Positions 1-10,669 of a stretch of 34,648 bases of DNA are shown here, piece after piece. This stretch comes from Antrodiella citrinella (lineage: Eukaryota; Basidiomycota; Agaricomycetes; Polyporales; Steccherinaceae): positions 1 to 34,648 of the forward strand of contig SGPM01000295.1 of assembly GCA_004802725.1 (NCBI GenBank), given 5' to 3'. The translations under genes and the position numbers were made by a program. Numbering within the stretch: the first letter of the stretch is position 1; every line of letters begins with the position of its first letter. Under the pieces are notes generated by a model that saw only the letters and a list, made by a program, of their open reading frames with translations, was not told the DNA's origin and did not search any database.

Positions 1-239
1 ACCTTTGCATGCAGGAATCTGATGCGAGCTCCTGCCTCTGGGCGAGCCTGGGAGGGGTTAGTCTAACCATGAAACTACGTTGTTCAAATTGCTGATAATC
101 ATTTTCCACCTTCTAGGCATNTNNCTTTTTAGACACCATCACTCTCGAGGCCTGGCCCTTGTGTTCGAAGAATTTCTCGGAGGTTTGTACTTGGTTTATT
201 GTGTTATGCTCTTGGTACTTTGTACTGACACTGTCCGGA
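1..239. other. Unassigned left edge, no gene supported
   Basis: No coding region can be supported here. There are ambiguous bases at 121 and 123-124. A short stretch at 60-120 ends in a pyrimidine-rich run and CTAG, which could be a splice acceptor of a gene starting outside the window, but the N bases prevent testing this. Confidence 0.4.
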
Positions 240-800
240 TGCCAATATGTCATCCGAGATGCTGACCCGGACATCCGGGATGTTGCCTTGGACGTCCGAG
301 ATGATGTTCAGGAAGTTACCTTAGACGTCCGAGATGCTGACCCGGACGTCTGGGATGTTGCCTCGGATGTCTGGAATGTTGCCCCAGACATCCGAGACAA
401 TGTCCGGGATGTTGACTCGGACGTCTGGAATATTGCCCCAGACGTCCGAGATGATGTCTGGGATGTTGACTCGGATGTCCAAGATGGTGCCTCGGACGTC
501 TGGAATATTGCCCCAAACATCCGAGATGTTGCCTCGGATGTCTGGAATATTGTCCCAGACGTCCGAGACGATGTCCCAAACGTCCGAGACGATGTCCGGG
601 ATGTTGACTCGGACGTTCAGGATGTTGACTCGGACGTTCAGGATGTTGCCTCGGATGTCTGGAATGTTGCCCCAGACATCCGAGACAATGTCCGGGATGT
701 TGACTCGGACGTCTGGAATATTGCCCCAGACGTCCGAGATGTTGCCTCGGACGTTCAGGATGTTGACTCGGACGTCCAGGATGCTGACCCAGACATCCGG
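240..800. repeat. Degenerate minisatellite, GACGTCCGAGATGTTG-type units
   Basis: About 560 bases are built from variants of a short unit alternating GAYGTCYGRGAT/GGAAT with GTTGCCYCGGAC or GTTGACTCGGAC. Unit lengths are multiples of three, so several frames stay open on both strands. The plus-frame reading repeats DVRD, DVDSDVW and NIAPDVRD, but several equally open overlapping frames argue that this is repeat DNA and not a gene. The units contain many CpG and GACGTC palindromes. Confidence 0.85.
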
Positions 801-890
801 ACATGATACCAGGGTGTCCGGACATGATACCAGGGTGTCCGGACATGATACTAGGGTGTCCGGACATGATACCAGGGTGTCCGGACGTCC
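799..890. repeat. 21-bp tandem repeat, about four copies
   Basis: The unit GTCCGGACATGATACCAGGGT is repeated about four times with one substitution (CTAGGGT in the third). Each unit carries the palindrome GTCCGGAC. The array continues directly from the preceding minisatellite. Confidence 0.9.
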
Positions 891-1466
891 GGACACCCAT
901 GTTACATGTACTTAGTAGTCCTACCCGACCGGACACCTATACAGCTGTCGAGACACCCATAGAAAATGTGCCGCTGAGTGTCTGAGTGTCCGGACACTTA
1001 TGTAAGATGCTGCCCCGGACATCCGGGGGCCCATGGCACTTGTACAAGCATATTCTGTGCTTCGGATGGCCTTGAGAGACATGTAGAGATGTCATATAGT
1101 GTGCTATGGCCCTATAATATTACCTGTTATATGTCCGGACATCTATGCTTACCTGTCCGGCTGGTAGTGCCAGTGGTGTCCGGGCCCTCAAGTGATATAG
1201 CGCCCTGGACACTCCGGACACCCATGTCTAATGCTGGCCCGGATATCCGGGCGGCCAACCCATATGGGGAGATACATACGTGGGACCCTGTCCGCCTGAC
1301 CCATGTGATATGGTGTCCGGACACCATCAGCTGACCATATCATATGGGGAAATCTCGGATCGTCGGCCGCACGTCCGGCCATCATATTATATGGCCTAAT
1401 TGGGATTAAGCTTGACCATCTTATATGTACTAACCGACTGAATACGCTCCATTTCATGCATTCTTC
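891..1466. repeat. Dispersed GTCCGGACAC motifs, non-coding
   Basis: TCCGGACA-type motifs recur irregularly (about 891, 930, 986, 1015, 1132, 1155, 1177, 1210 and 1314). No coding region is supported. CATATGGG also recurs (about 1261 and 1342). The stretch looks like decayed minisatellite or the upstream non-coding part of the transposon that supplied the helicase. Confidence 0.5.
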
Positions 1467-3203
1467 ATGACAGCGGACCGTGAAACGCGATTCGTGCTGT
1501 CTGGAGCGGAGTACTACCATGAATGCGCTTTAGCTGCAAACGAAGACAATCGACATGTTTCCGAACACATCGCAATGGATTTGCGTGGTGAACAAGACAC
1601 CTGCAATGACGATGACATCACACCGGAAGGACCAGATTTGGAAGATGAGGTGGTACCAATCTTCACCGACGAAGGGTTGCAAGCGTTGCAGCGCAATTTG
1701 AAGACGAAACATAGTGACCTATTCGGCTTGACGGCGGTCCAGGCCGGTCAGCATGCCAAAGTATTCCCAACGTCACATATCTCTTGGCCGGTGGAACAAT
1801 CTCTCGACGCGCGGCGTGGAACTGAACAGGACAAGCACAACCTTCATGTTTGGCGTGAGCAGATGAAGCATAACGTTGCCGTCCTAAACATACAGCCACA
1901 TACACACGAACGAGCTGATGAAGTCCAACCGTCAACGTCTCGCATGACCATGTCGGATACGGACGACCGCATCGACGACAGCGGTACGGTGTCGTATGTC
2001 GCGCCTGAGGCCCCACTGTTGTCTGTGGATCCTTCATGTCTCCGTGATGATCAATTCAGAGCGTACAACATCATCTTGTGGCACTTGGAGCAGACTCTTG
2101 CGGGAAAGGTTCCGCCACCGTTGCGAATGATCATTTACGGCGAGGGAGGGACAGGAAAATCAAAGGTGATACAGACAGCGACAGATGCGTTCAAGGCGAA
2201 AGGTGTGTCTTATCTATTGGTGAAAGCGGCATACACTGGTATTGCGGCATCGCTAATTGACGGGAAAACGACGCATGTCATCGGTCGAATCAGTGTCGGC
2301 AGGCACGGAGAGTTGACTATGGAGGCGAGAGCAAAATTGCAACGGCTTTGGCATGACGCGAAGTATCTCGTTGTCGACGAGTTTTCTATGATCTCAAAGT
2401 CGTTTTTGGCCCAGCTCTCAGCTCACATTGCAATAGGCAAAGAAGGTTGTGGGGACGCGACGGACGACTCGTTTGGGGGTGTCAACGTTGTCCTAGTAGG
2501 AGATCTTCACCAATTTCCACCCGTTGCGAAGGGACCGGCGGAGGCATTGTTTCGTGCAACGAGCACCGGCGTCGAAAACCCAATATTGATGCAAGGTCGG
2601 GCAATCTACGAGGAATTCAAAGTGGTTGTCATTTTGAAGGAGCAGGTGCGCGTTATAGACACGACATGGTTAGACTTCCTCCACAAGCTACGCGATGGAA
2701 CCCTGAAAACCACAACGGATCTGGAAGTCGTACACACCCTCGCGCTCGATGACGCACGGTGTTCGTTCACTGACTTCACTGCGAGTCCTTGGATGGACGC
2801 ATGCCTCATCACATCCCGGCATTGTGTGCGTGTGCAGTGGAATGCAGCGGCTGTGCATGCGCTATGTGAACGAACTCGTCAGCGAATGTATTGTATCGAT
2901 GCAGAAGACCGTATGAAAGGCATGCCGCTCAATTTGGAGGAGAAGTACGCACTGGTTGCTCGAGCACGTACAGAACACGACCGTTCGAAGAAGGATCTAC
3001 CGGAATCAGTGGACATTGTGAAAGGAATGAAGGTGATGGTGACAACGAACCTGGAGACCGACTTGGACATGGCGAACGGGGCGCGCGGCACCGTGTTCGA
3101 TATTATTCTACATCCACAGGAGCCTGAGAAGGGAGAGGAGTCGATTGCACCATTGCACCATCTTCCGCTGTGCATTCTCATCAAGATGGACCGAACGCGG
3201 TGA
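1467..3203 (+). pseudogene. Pif1-like helicase, Helitron-type, truncated at both ends
   Basis: This 578-residue open frame encodes a superfamily 1 helicase of the Pif1 type found at the C-terminal end of Helitron transposon proteins. Walker A (GEGGTGKS) is near residue 225, Walker B (VVDEFSM) near 302 and motif III (LVGDLHQFPPV) near 343, followed by the second RecA-like domain with GMKVMVTTN near 515. Helitron proteins are usually well over 1000 residues with a Rep/HUH nuclease domain upstream; no Rep domain is visible here, so the 5' part is missing or was never in this copy. The 3' end is lost: after KMDRTR the sequence passes at 3201 into TGATGAGAC, the start of an LTR, and a stop follows at once. 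The first ATG was taken as start but may not be genuine. Helicase identity is firm; activity is unlikely because the last motifs are cut off. Confidence 0.88.
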
Positions 3204-4263
3204 TGAGACTCACGGCTCGCTGGTACCGGATACGCCCATAGGAGACCATTTTAGCATTATTCCGCGGCACTTCGGACCTCTTCGAGTCGATTCTACGATA
3301 CGTCGGACCCTTCCTATACGATTCTACGATGCGTCGGACCCCTTCGATTCGATTCTACGGTGCATCGGACTTCTTCTACTCCCTTCTACTCATTCCCTAT
3401 AGTTCTTCTTGCGATGTTTCGATTCGGGCTTTACGATGCGTCGGACCTCTTCGAGTCGATTCTACGATACGTCGGACCTCTCTGCTTCGATTCTACGATA
3501 CGTCGGACCCTTTCTATTCGATTCTATGATGCGTCGGACTTCTTCTATTTCCTTCTACCCTTTCACCCCAACCCCTCTTGCGATGTCCCGGTTCGAGTTT
3601 TGACGAAACTCGGACATCTCCGGACTTTCGTCGGACGCTTCCGTACCTATTTTCGAGTGTGTTTCGGGTGTTTCCGAGGCCTATAAGTAGCACGATCATG
3701 TACTGTAGCAAAAAACAAGAGATCCCCGCCCCTTTTTCCCCCACTTACTCGGAGAGTCAGAAGCACTTGCGTGCGGTCCCGGGACTACTGCGTACGTTTC
3801 CGTTTTATTGCGTTCACCTTTCTATTGCATCCCCCATTGCTATGTTCACCTTCTACTGTGTTCCTTGCGTTTACTGCGTTTTTACTGCGTTTCTTGCGTT
3901 TCCTGTGTTTTCTACTGCGTTTCCCTCGTTCCCCTCGTCGCGTTTTACCCTTCGAACACGGTCCGATCCCTCCGAGGCCATCCCCTTGCCTACGCGGGAA
4001 GTCCGAGTTTCATATCTCGGACTTCGCCAGAGCCATTAGCGCGAATCTTGGACCCTCCCGGACCCCCTCGGACCCCCATCGGACCCTCATCGGACACTCT
4101 CGGACCTATTTCGGGCCTCTCCCTTACACTCCTTTCTACGTTCGAGTACCTCGGCCTACCTCTACGACTCCTCCCCAAACGCCCTTACGTGGTACCCCTC
4201 TGCCAGGAGTTCTCCCATTGTTGGGTGTGTTCTCCCGCGCTTAGGAGCCCGTCCGGTGCATCA
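3201..4263 (+). mobile_element. LTR of a Gypsy-like retrotransposon
   Basis: The block starts TGATGAGAC and ends GTGCATCA, so it has TG...CA ends. Its first 107 bases recur at 34542-34648 with three transitions, and its 3' part recurs inverted at 31866-32223. It interrupts the helicase frame exactly at 3201. The interior is C/T-rich and contains repeats of a TCGATTCTACGATRCGTCGGAC unit. TGGAGCCCACCGCGAGG begins five bases after the end and could be a tRNA primer-binding site. The superfamily is inferred from the TG...CA ends and this layout; no reverse transcriptase is present to prove it. Confidence 0.75.
3270..3540. repeat. About 22-bp repeats inside the LTR
   Basis: Variants of TCGATTCTACGATRCGTCGGAC recur about eight times between 3280 and 3540, with a longer duplication: the stretch ending TTCTTCTACTCCCTTCTACTC near 3370-3395 recurs as TTCTTCTATTTCCTTCTACCC near 3540-3560. 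Apparent open frames here on both strands are repeat artefacts. Confidence 0.8.
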
Positions 4264-4267
4264 TTTG

Positions 4268-4284
4268 TGGAGCCCACCGCGAGG
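4268..4284 (+). promoter_or_regulatory. Possible tRNA primer-binding site
   Basis: TGGAGCCCACCGCGAGG lies just inside the LTR. Its reverse complement ends in CCA and could be the last 17 bases of a tRNA, the arrangement used to prime minus-strand DNA in LTR retrotransposons. The matching tRNA was not identified. Confidence 0.45.
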
Positions 4285-5127
4285 GGTGTAAAGGTTTTAA
4301 GTTTGCCAGGACTCCCCCTATCATTCCTTATCATCACAATCTTTCGAGTCATAGAGATCGCGGGTCGCTGCTGCGCGTATCGCGTGCGTTGTACGTTTAT
4401 TCTCGGACCTTGCGCCCTACGATCGACGGCCCCGGACCGCATTTTAGAGACGATCGATCGGACTCTACGGTCTATCGATCACGCTCTGGAGTTCAGCGGA
4501 TATAGCAGCACACGTCGCCACCTCTCCGGAAATAGCTCAGGGCTTACAGTACGCACTCCCGCTCATTAATCTCGGGTATTTTCGGACCTCGTAGATCCCG
4601 CTCGGCCTACCAGTACAGGCATAATACGACTTTAGCTATCTGTTCGTGATATCCCTTCCCTCTTTTCATCAGGACCGCTCCCCTTTTGCCCAGATTCGAT
4701 TCCTCCCAGCTTCTGCTCCTACCTCCGCATTTCCGAGCTTCCTCCCCGCCTACTGCGTTCTTCGTTGTCCTGCATTCGATTCTATTGCGTTCACCTTCGA
4801 TTGTGTTCCGAGTTGCTACTTTTGCCTTCTACTGCGTTCGTTGCATTTGCTGCGTTTCTACAGTTTCCCTGTGTTTATCGCGTTTTTACCGGTTTCGTCG
4901 CTTCGTTTGACGTTCTCGTTATTTTTCAGCCCCTTCGTTCTCTTCTCCCCTACCCCGTTATCGATCCGAGAACATTATCGAGACTCTCTAGCCCCTCCGA
5001 GCCGCGCCCCGGACCATCCTTGGTACTCCTACACAGTGTTCTAGTGGGCTACCGAGAGCCGCACCGGACGCTCTTGGATCCCGTTCGAAATCCTTCGGAC
5101 CTCTTTCGGACTCCTTCGGACCTCTTT

Positions 5128-5400
5128 GGGACTATCCCAGTGCTATTGCCAAGTCCTGGTAACCTCACCGTTCCGTCTCGCACCATTTCCGATATCGATA
5201 ACCGCAGGACCCAGCTTGTTCGTCTTCACCTGGGACTCCCTCGAATCACCTTCGGACCTCTTTCGGACATCTTCGGACCCATTTAGGACTACCCCAGTGC
5301 TACTACCAAGTGCAAAGAACATCACCGATCCGTCTCGCACCATCGCCGATCGCGACAGCCGTAGAGCCCAGCCTGTCCGCCCCAACCGCCGTTTCACGTT
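5128..5400. repeat. About 157-bp tandem duplication, diverged
   Basis: GGACTATCCCAGTGCTATT near 5129 and GGACTACCCCAGTGCTACT near 5286 begin two units spaced 157 bases apart. Each continues through CCGTCTCGCACCAT and a GATCGCGA/GATATCGATA stretch to CCCAGC. The copies are clearly diverged. Confidence 0.75.
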
Positions 5401-5475
5401 CTATACTGTTCAGAGCTACTTCGGACCCCCTTCGGAGCTATTTCGGACCTTCATAGTTCTATTACGGAGTACACG

Positions 5476-5771
5476 CACTTCAGTGTACCCAAAATATACC
5501 CACTTAGGTCTAACATAACAGCCAATAGATGTACCTCAGAGGGTGGTTTTCCAGTGGAAGTGCAGGCAGTCTGGAAGTCTAGGAAGCCTGTGGAAGGGTC
5601 TGTGGAGGCTTCTGTCAAACCCTTCCACCCTTCCATTTCTACACTTCCACACACTTCCACACACTTCCACATATACTTTTCCATTGTCCACAATACTTTT
5701 CCACACACTTCCATCCTTCCATCCTCCTTGACCTGGTGTCAGGGGTCCCTTGGCTCAAAATCTGTTAAAAA
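5476..5771 (+). repeat. Left terminal inverted repeat (296 bp)
   Basis: It begins CACTTCAGTGTACCC and ends CTGTTAAAAA. It is the reverse complement of 25084-25379 except for CCCTTGG here against CCTTTGG there. The outer 60 bases are A/T-balanced and unique; the middle is a run of CTTCCAC/CTTCCA motifs. Apparent reading frames in it are shadows that recur in the other copy. Confidence 0.92.
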
Positions 5772-6235
5772 TACACCTAGAGGGTGAGATTCAGGCTGTA
5801 TATATATGTGTATCCCACTTTCATGTTTTGATGCTATAGCTGTGTGAGTGTTCCACCTTGATCATTGCATGGACATACAAATCAGGGCTTTCAAAACTGT
5901 TGTCAATATGATGTTTCATGGGACATGCATCTGGGACAGGGTACATCTATCTTCTGATCCTATACTCCAAAGCACTTTTATAAAGGATAGAATACCAAGT
6001 TATCTCCATACTACTGTGCAGTGTAGTGATAATGAAGAAAAATACAAGAATAGAAGACTTGGTGCTGTTTTTTCTTTGCCTCCTTCTATCTCATATTGAC
6101 TAGATGAGATTTAACCCTGAGAAGCAGTATCCATTCTTTTTGTTTATTGACATCCAATTTACCACTTCTTGCATATGGAAGGGGTATACCCTTCCACTCA
6201 TCTCAAGATACCACTCTTCCATCCATGTTGTGGGG
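5772..6235. other. Left subterminal spacer, no gene seen
   Basis: A/T-richer, non-coding sequence between the left inverted repeat and the palindrome array. TGTATATATATGTG at about 5799 could be a TATA element, but no transcript is indicated. Confidence 0.4.
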
Positions 6236-6548
6236 AGGGTGCACCCTTCCAAGCCTCTCTCATGGAAGGCTGCACCCTTCCAAGCCTCTCTCATGGAAGG
6301 GTGCACCCTTCCAAGCCTCTCTCATGGAAGGCTGCACCCTTCCAAGCCTCTCTCATGGAAGGCTGCACCCTTCCACTTAATTCATGTGGAAGGGTGCACC
6401 CTTCCAAGCCTCTCTCATGGAAGGCTGCACCCTTCCAACTCATTCATGTGGAAGGGTGCACCCTTCCAAGCCTCTCTCATGGAAGGCTGCACCCTTCCAC
6501 TTAATTCATGTGGAAGGGTGCACCCTTCCAAGCCTCTCTCATGGAAGG
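6236..6548. repeat. Left subterminal palindrome array
   Basis: About ten tandem units of 31-32 bases follow the pattern GCACCCTTCCAAGCCTCTCTCATGGAAGG or GCACCCTTCCACTTAATTCATGTGGAAGG. Unit junctions make GGAAGGGTGCACCCTTCC or GGAAGGCTGCACCCTTCC, a perfect or near-perfect palindrome, so each unit could form a hairpin. A related array with GGAAGGGTGGACCCTTCC lies at the opposite end (24530-24690). Multiple subterminal copies of a short motif are typical transposase-binding regions of large DNA transposons. Confidence 0.9.
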
Positions 6549-6761
6549 GTCCTCTCACATAAAGAGGTTTACCTTTACACTACAATCCAAGTAAAAATTA
6601 CCTGTGAACTTCATGTGCTGTTTATTCTTAGAGGATTGAACTCACCTTCTGTCACATCAATTCATTCAAGCACACACTGTGGTCTTTCTTTTAGATACTG
6701 GGTCATTGAAAAAAGACAAGGATATATAGGTTGTACAGGTATATGACAAGAGACATTTATC

Positions 6762-9700
6762 TTATTTCAGAAGTGCGGTCAGCTCTGCAATACGCTTATC
6801 TATCATCGTCACACGCTCAATTTCCTTCTCAATCTCATCTACCTCCACTGTGCCCATCGCAGCCTCCCTCATCATGTCATCAAGCCCAGCCTCAATCTCG
6901 GTCAACTGTGATTGCAGTTGCGTACGCTCATGGAGTATCTCGCGTTGAGCTTTCTCCTGGTTCTGTCGCTTGAGGTCCGACAGGCCTTGCTGCAATTTTG
7001 CCAGACGTGCACGGGCATCGGGGCTGATACCACTGGTGGAGGGAGTGAGTTTCACAGATGATGAGCTCGCTTCCGCATTGACATGCGCAGCCTGAGACGA
7101 CTGTGCTGTATGGGAGGTGATCTTCCGCGCAACTGGACGAGGCGCAATTGGAGGAGGTACGCCGGCAATGACAGTTGGCGGATCTTCGACTCGAGCCCGG
7201 TCTGCCTTCTGTCTCTTCTCCACTCTACCTTCTTCCACGGAATGGTCTCCCTCTGTCACATCTTTCGTTGTTCGCTTACGTCCCAACACAACCGCAGCCC
7301 CATCTTCATCTGGCGAGTCTCCGCTCTCGTCGTCGGCGTCACCAGCGTCGTTGTTAGTCACTGCCTGCAGCTGCGCTTCTTCCGATACCAGACCACCCTT
7401 TTCCACTCCCGCCCACTTGCCGACAGTCTCTCTGTACGTCCGTGACTCCCACACACGAAGAAGAACCTTGCCCCTTTCGTTCACGACAGTAGGGATCTGC
7501 GCATAGTCTCGTGTATTGACTGCGTACGATTTTTCAACTACGAAACTGTTAGATTGAAGTTCTAAATACGAATAATATCTGGGAATTGCTTACGCTCAGT
7601 CCAAGGTTCAAACATCCATCCACCGCCCTCTGTGATGGGTCCTGTTGGTTTGGAAGCGTTCTTGTACGCTGGACCGGGAATTTGGGCTAACGGAGCGGCG
7701 TGAGGGATGTTAGTCACTCGCATTTGATGTGATACGCTCCAGTCAGCCCAATTTCGACCAGGAAATAGGTTCTGGACGACGCCGGGGCCCATTGCTTGTC
7801 CTATTATCTCTTAGTGCATATCGGGTTCGGTATGTCATGACACGTACCAAGACGAAGTCGCATATGTTGCATATATACACGATTTGAGATATCTCGCCTG
7901 CTCTGCTCAGCCGCCGCCGTCGCACGCGCGGTGACTTTGCTTTTGACGGCATTGGATGACTGGCCTGCTGCGAGCTGAGGAGAGATTTTGTACATCTCAT
8001 GCATCGGACGAAGTGGTTGACGTGGAATCCAGCCAGCTCTCTGCAACTTGAGTTGACTACGAAGACGGTTGACATCAGTCTATAGGTTCGAACGAGAGAT
8101 ATTGCACATACCTGAATGCTGTGGTCAGATACAACGTCAGCGGCTCCATGATATCGTGATGAGAAGTCATCAACTCCTCGACATCTGTTGTGTTTCCCCA
8201 AAATTCGAGGAACGAGTTGCCATGGAGGTCCATACCTGGATGTACAATCATGCCGAGCATGTGTGTCCCATGTCGTGCCCACACATTTGCCTACAAATCG
8301 GTCAGCACTTGGCATCGCTTCAGTCCGCGTAACAACTCACTCCTCGGGACATGGATTTACTAAGACGGATCAGCCTCGCTTTGAGCTTGTCGTCGTCCCA
8401 GAAGCCCTCCATGTGGCTAGGTCCGTCTTCCACATTAATCCTCACANTTTCCCAGAAATCTTCGGCAGCCTCTTCATCTCCAGCAAGATTGGCGAGGGTG
8501 TTCTCCCACCCTTCTTGAACTCTCTTCATGTAGTCTTTCGGCGGTTCTAAGACAGAGTCAGTATGCGTCTGCGATCTCGTTGATACAATTTGCTTACCAT
8601 CTACACGTGCTTTTGTCGCCGGGTCCGCCGCGAACATCCTCTGAAACAGATTCCAGTTGCTTTCTTTAGGGATCGCAATCTTATACCCCAAATACCCCGG
8701 AAACGACTCCATCGGTTTCCGGAACATCCTCGAGTACACCGAAAACACCCCTTCCAAGATCTCCTTCAATTCCTCCATGTGCTTCACCCCTGTTTTCGAC
8801 AACGGCCCAGGTTTGAACTTGATAGCGTTACCACGTAGGAGTCCCTCGTTGTCGGTAACAATAGTTTTGAGCTTGCCGATATAACCCGCTGCCTCCTTTT
8901 CGAGGTCGGAGTCTACATCTGATGAGTCGCTGGGGTCGACTTCCGCGCCGCCTTCCGATGCCACCTTTCTAGTCCTCGACTTCTTCTTCTTTTCACTTCT
9001 CTTCTTGCTACCGCGCTTGGTCTTCACCGCTGCACTGGGCTTCTCACCAACCGCCCTTTGTTTTCCCTTCGCCTTAGTAGACAACCCAACTTCCGACTCG
9101 GACTCGACATCCTTCTCTAACTCGTCTCCCTCCTCAGACGTGTCATCCTCTAGTGATTCAGCCCCTTCGTATGTCGTCCGTCGGTGCCGTAAAGTGTCGG
9201 CGAACTCGTCAACTCCGACATCGTCGCTACTGGGCATTCCGTCATCCATGGAGATGCCTAGCGGACGCGCTACGCGAGTCGTTCTACGGGGGAGCTCAGA
9301 TCCGAGATCCTTAGACGGCATCGATTCCGCGACCAATACGCCCTGAGAAGTTCGCATCAGCAATACACAATGCAAAATGAGACTGTCACACTTACCGGCG
9401 CAGGAATAGCTGGAAGCTCCTCTTGCCTCAGACTTCCGCTTGGGGCGACTGGTGAAATAGATCCCTTCACGTATTCGTCAGTCATGTCGGAGCGAGTAAA
9501 TGAATAAATTCACGAACCATGACAGGACTCGCACGGTCTTTAGAGGTCTCCTGAGTGCGTTGGCCCGTCACCAAAACCGAGGAGTTAATCGTTTCCGCCT
9601 GCACTATGTCTTAGTTTGCGACATATTGTGACGAACATCAGACCCACTAGTGGAAGACCTTCGACGACAGCACTGGATGGACCTGCATTTTGCACAAGAA

Positions 9701-10261
9701 CTTCCGCTTCCTAAGGCACGGCTTAGTCATTGTCATGTATCAATAAATAAGTTCCACACCTCGCCACCTGCCTGCTCCTCATTCCGGTCGGCATGGTCGT
9801 CAAAGGTGGCAACCTACGCTGAAGTCAATACCGAGGACAACAGGACAGCAAAAGGATGAAAGAAAAAACTATACGTCATAGCAAAACCACAGACACTGCC
9901 TTCAACGCGACGGAGGAAGAGACAAAACTTTTGACTCACGACATCACTTTGCGCCCCGATGTTATCATCCTCTTGAACAGGTTCCGCAGGCTCATTCTGC
10001 GCTGTTCGAGGAGTCTGAAGCTTCGTCGCCTTCTTCTGCGCACGTGGTTTTCAAGTCAGTAAGGGGCTATATGCACAAAAGTGCTGAACTTACCTTGCCC
10101 TTGTCCACCGACAACGCCGTCGGTTTTACAGCTGCCGCTTTTGCACTTTTTCGCTTTGGCGGTGGTGCAGAGAGTGCGCCCTCAATCATCTTCCGCGAAG
10201 GATTTCGTATACGGCGAGCGGGAAGCTCTTGCTCCTCACCGGTCTCACCTGTAGAAGCCAT
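6762..10261 (-). CDS. Gene A: uncharacterised coiled-coil protein, about ten exons
   Basis: Translation appears to start at 10261 (MASTGETGEEQELPARR) and continue through exons near 10261-10094, 10035-9940, 9598-9518, 9465-9396, 9342-8599, 8549-8338, 8291-8110, 8062-7850, 7800-7591 and 7547-6762, giving about 900 residues. Donors such as GTAAGT, GTGAGT, GTACGT and GTATGT and matching frames support the joins; one more small exon between 9.9 and 9.6 kb is possible. The N-terminal third is charged and low-complexity, with a lysine/arginine-rich stretch that may be a nuclear localisation signal. The middle has an ordered region (FPGYLGYKI, ESNWNLFQRMF, VWARHGTHMLGMIVHP, GRNWADWSVSHQMRV). The last 90 residues form a coiled coil rich in E, Q and R. 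I do not recognise the family. It is 409 bases downstream of gene B on the same strand, and the pair mirrors C-D. An N lies at 8447. Confidence 0.7.
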
Positions 10262-10669
10262 GACAGTCAAGGAGGTCTAGATACTTCAATGTGAGGATTG
10301 GCTATCTGGGTAGGGCGTCGAGCATCCCCGGGCAATTTTGATGAAGGTCGAAAGGATGACTCATGACCGAAAGACGACGAAAGTAGATTAGACAAATACA
10401 CATGAGCACATGATCCTCTGAAAATGCAAAATATCAGTGCCTGATCTTCAGAGATTGTNAACAGATTAAGCTTACCTTGCCACAAGAACGCTGTCGACTG
10501 ACATTTCTACCTTCCATTCCCAGTCATCAGTCAGTCGAGCAGAATTATACAACATACGCTGCTCGTTCAGTTGCTCCAATTCAAGAAAAGGGGTACCCTT
10601 CTCATTCGGCGGCATCAGTCAAATATACAATATATACAAATAAATTNACAGATCCCGCAAACCGGACAA

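Larger units (their letters stand above)
4264..5475 (+). mobile_element. Retroelement internal leader, non-coding
   Basis: About 1.2 kb follows the LTR and has the same C/T-rich, TCGGAC-rich composition but no gag or pol reading frame. TACTGCGTT/GCGTTTCTAC-type words resemble the LTR interior, so part may be a diverged LTR duplicate. It runs until 5475, where the long inverted repeat begins. Open frames here have proline/serine/phenylalanine-rich low-complexity content and are not supported as genes. Confidence 0.5.

Noticed and set aside
159..806. 215-residue open frame in the minisatellite
   Set aside because: At least four overlapping frames are equally open on both strands because the unit length is a multiple of three; composition is pure repeat.
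3360..5286. Several open frames in the LTR and leader, plus strand
   Set aside because: Low-complexity Phe/Ser/Pro-rich readings that overlap one another and follow C/T-rich repeats; no domain or splice pattern.
5451..5714. Small frames inside the 296-base inverted repeat, seen again at 25141-25545
   Set aside because: They recur only because the repeat recurs; CTTCCAC tracts give low-complexity readings.
6236..6548. CRISPR-like regular array
   Set aside because: Units are contiguous palindromic minisatellite copies without unique spacers, in a eukaryotic setting.
6104..6562. Open frames encoding repeats such as APFQASLMEGCTLP
   Set aside because: They translate the palindrome array, whose other frames are also open; no promoter or homology support.
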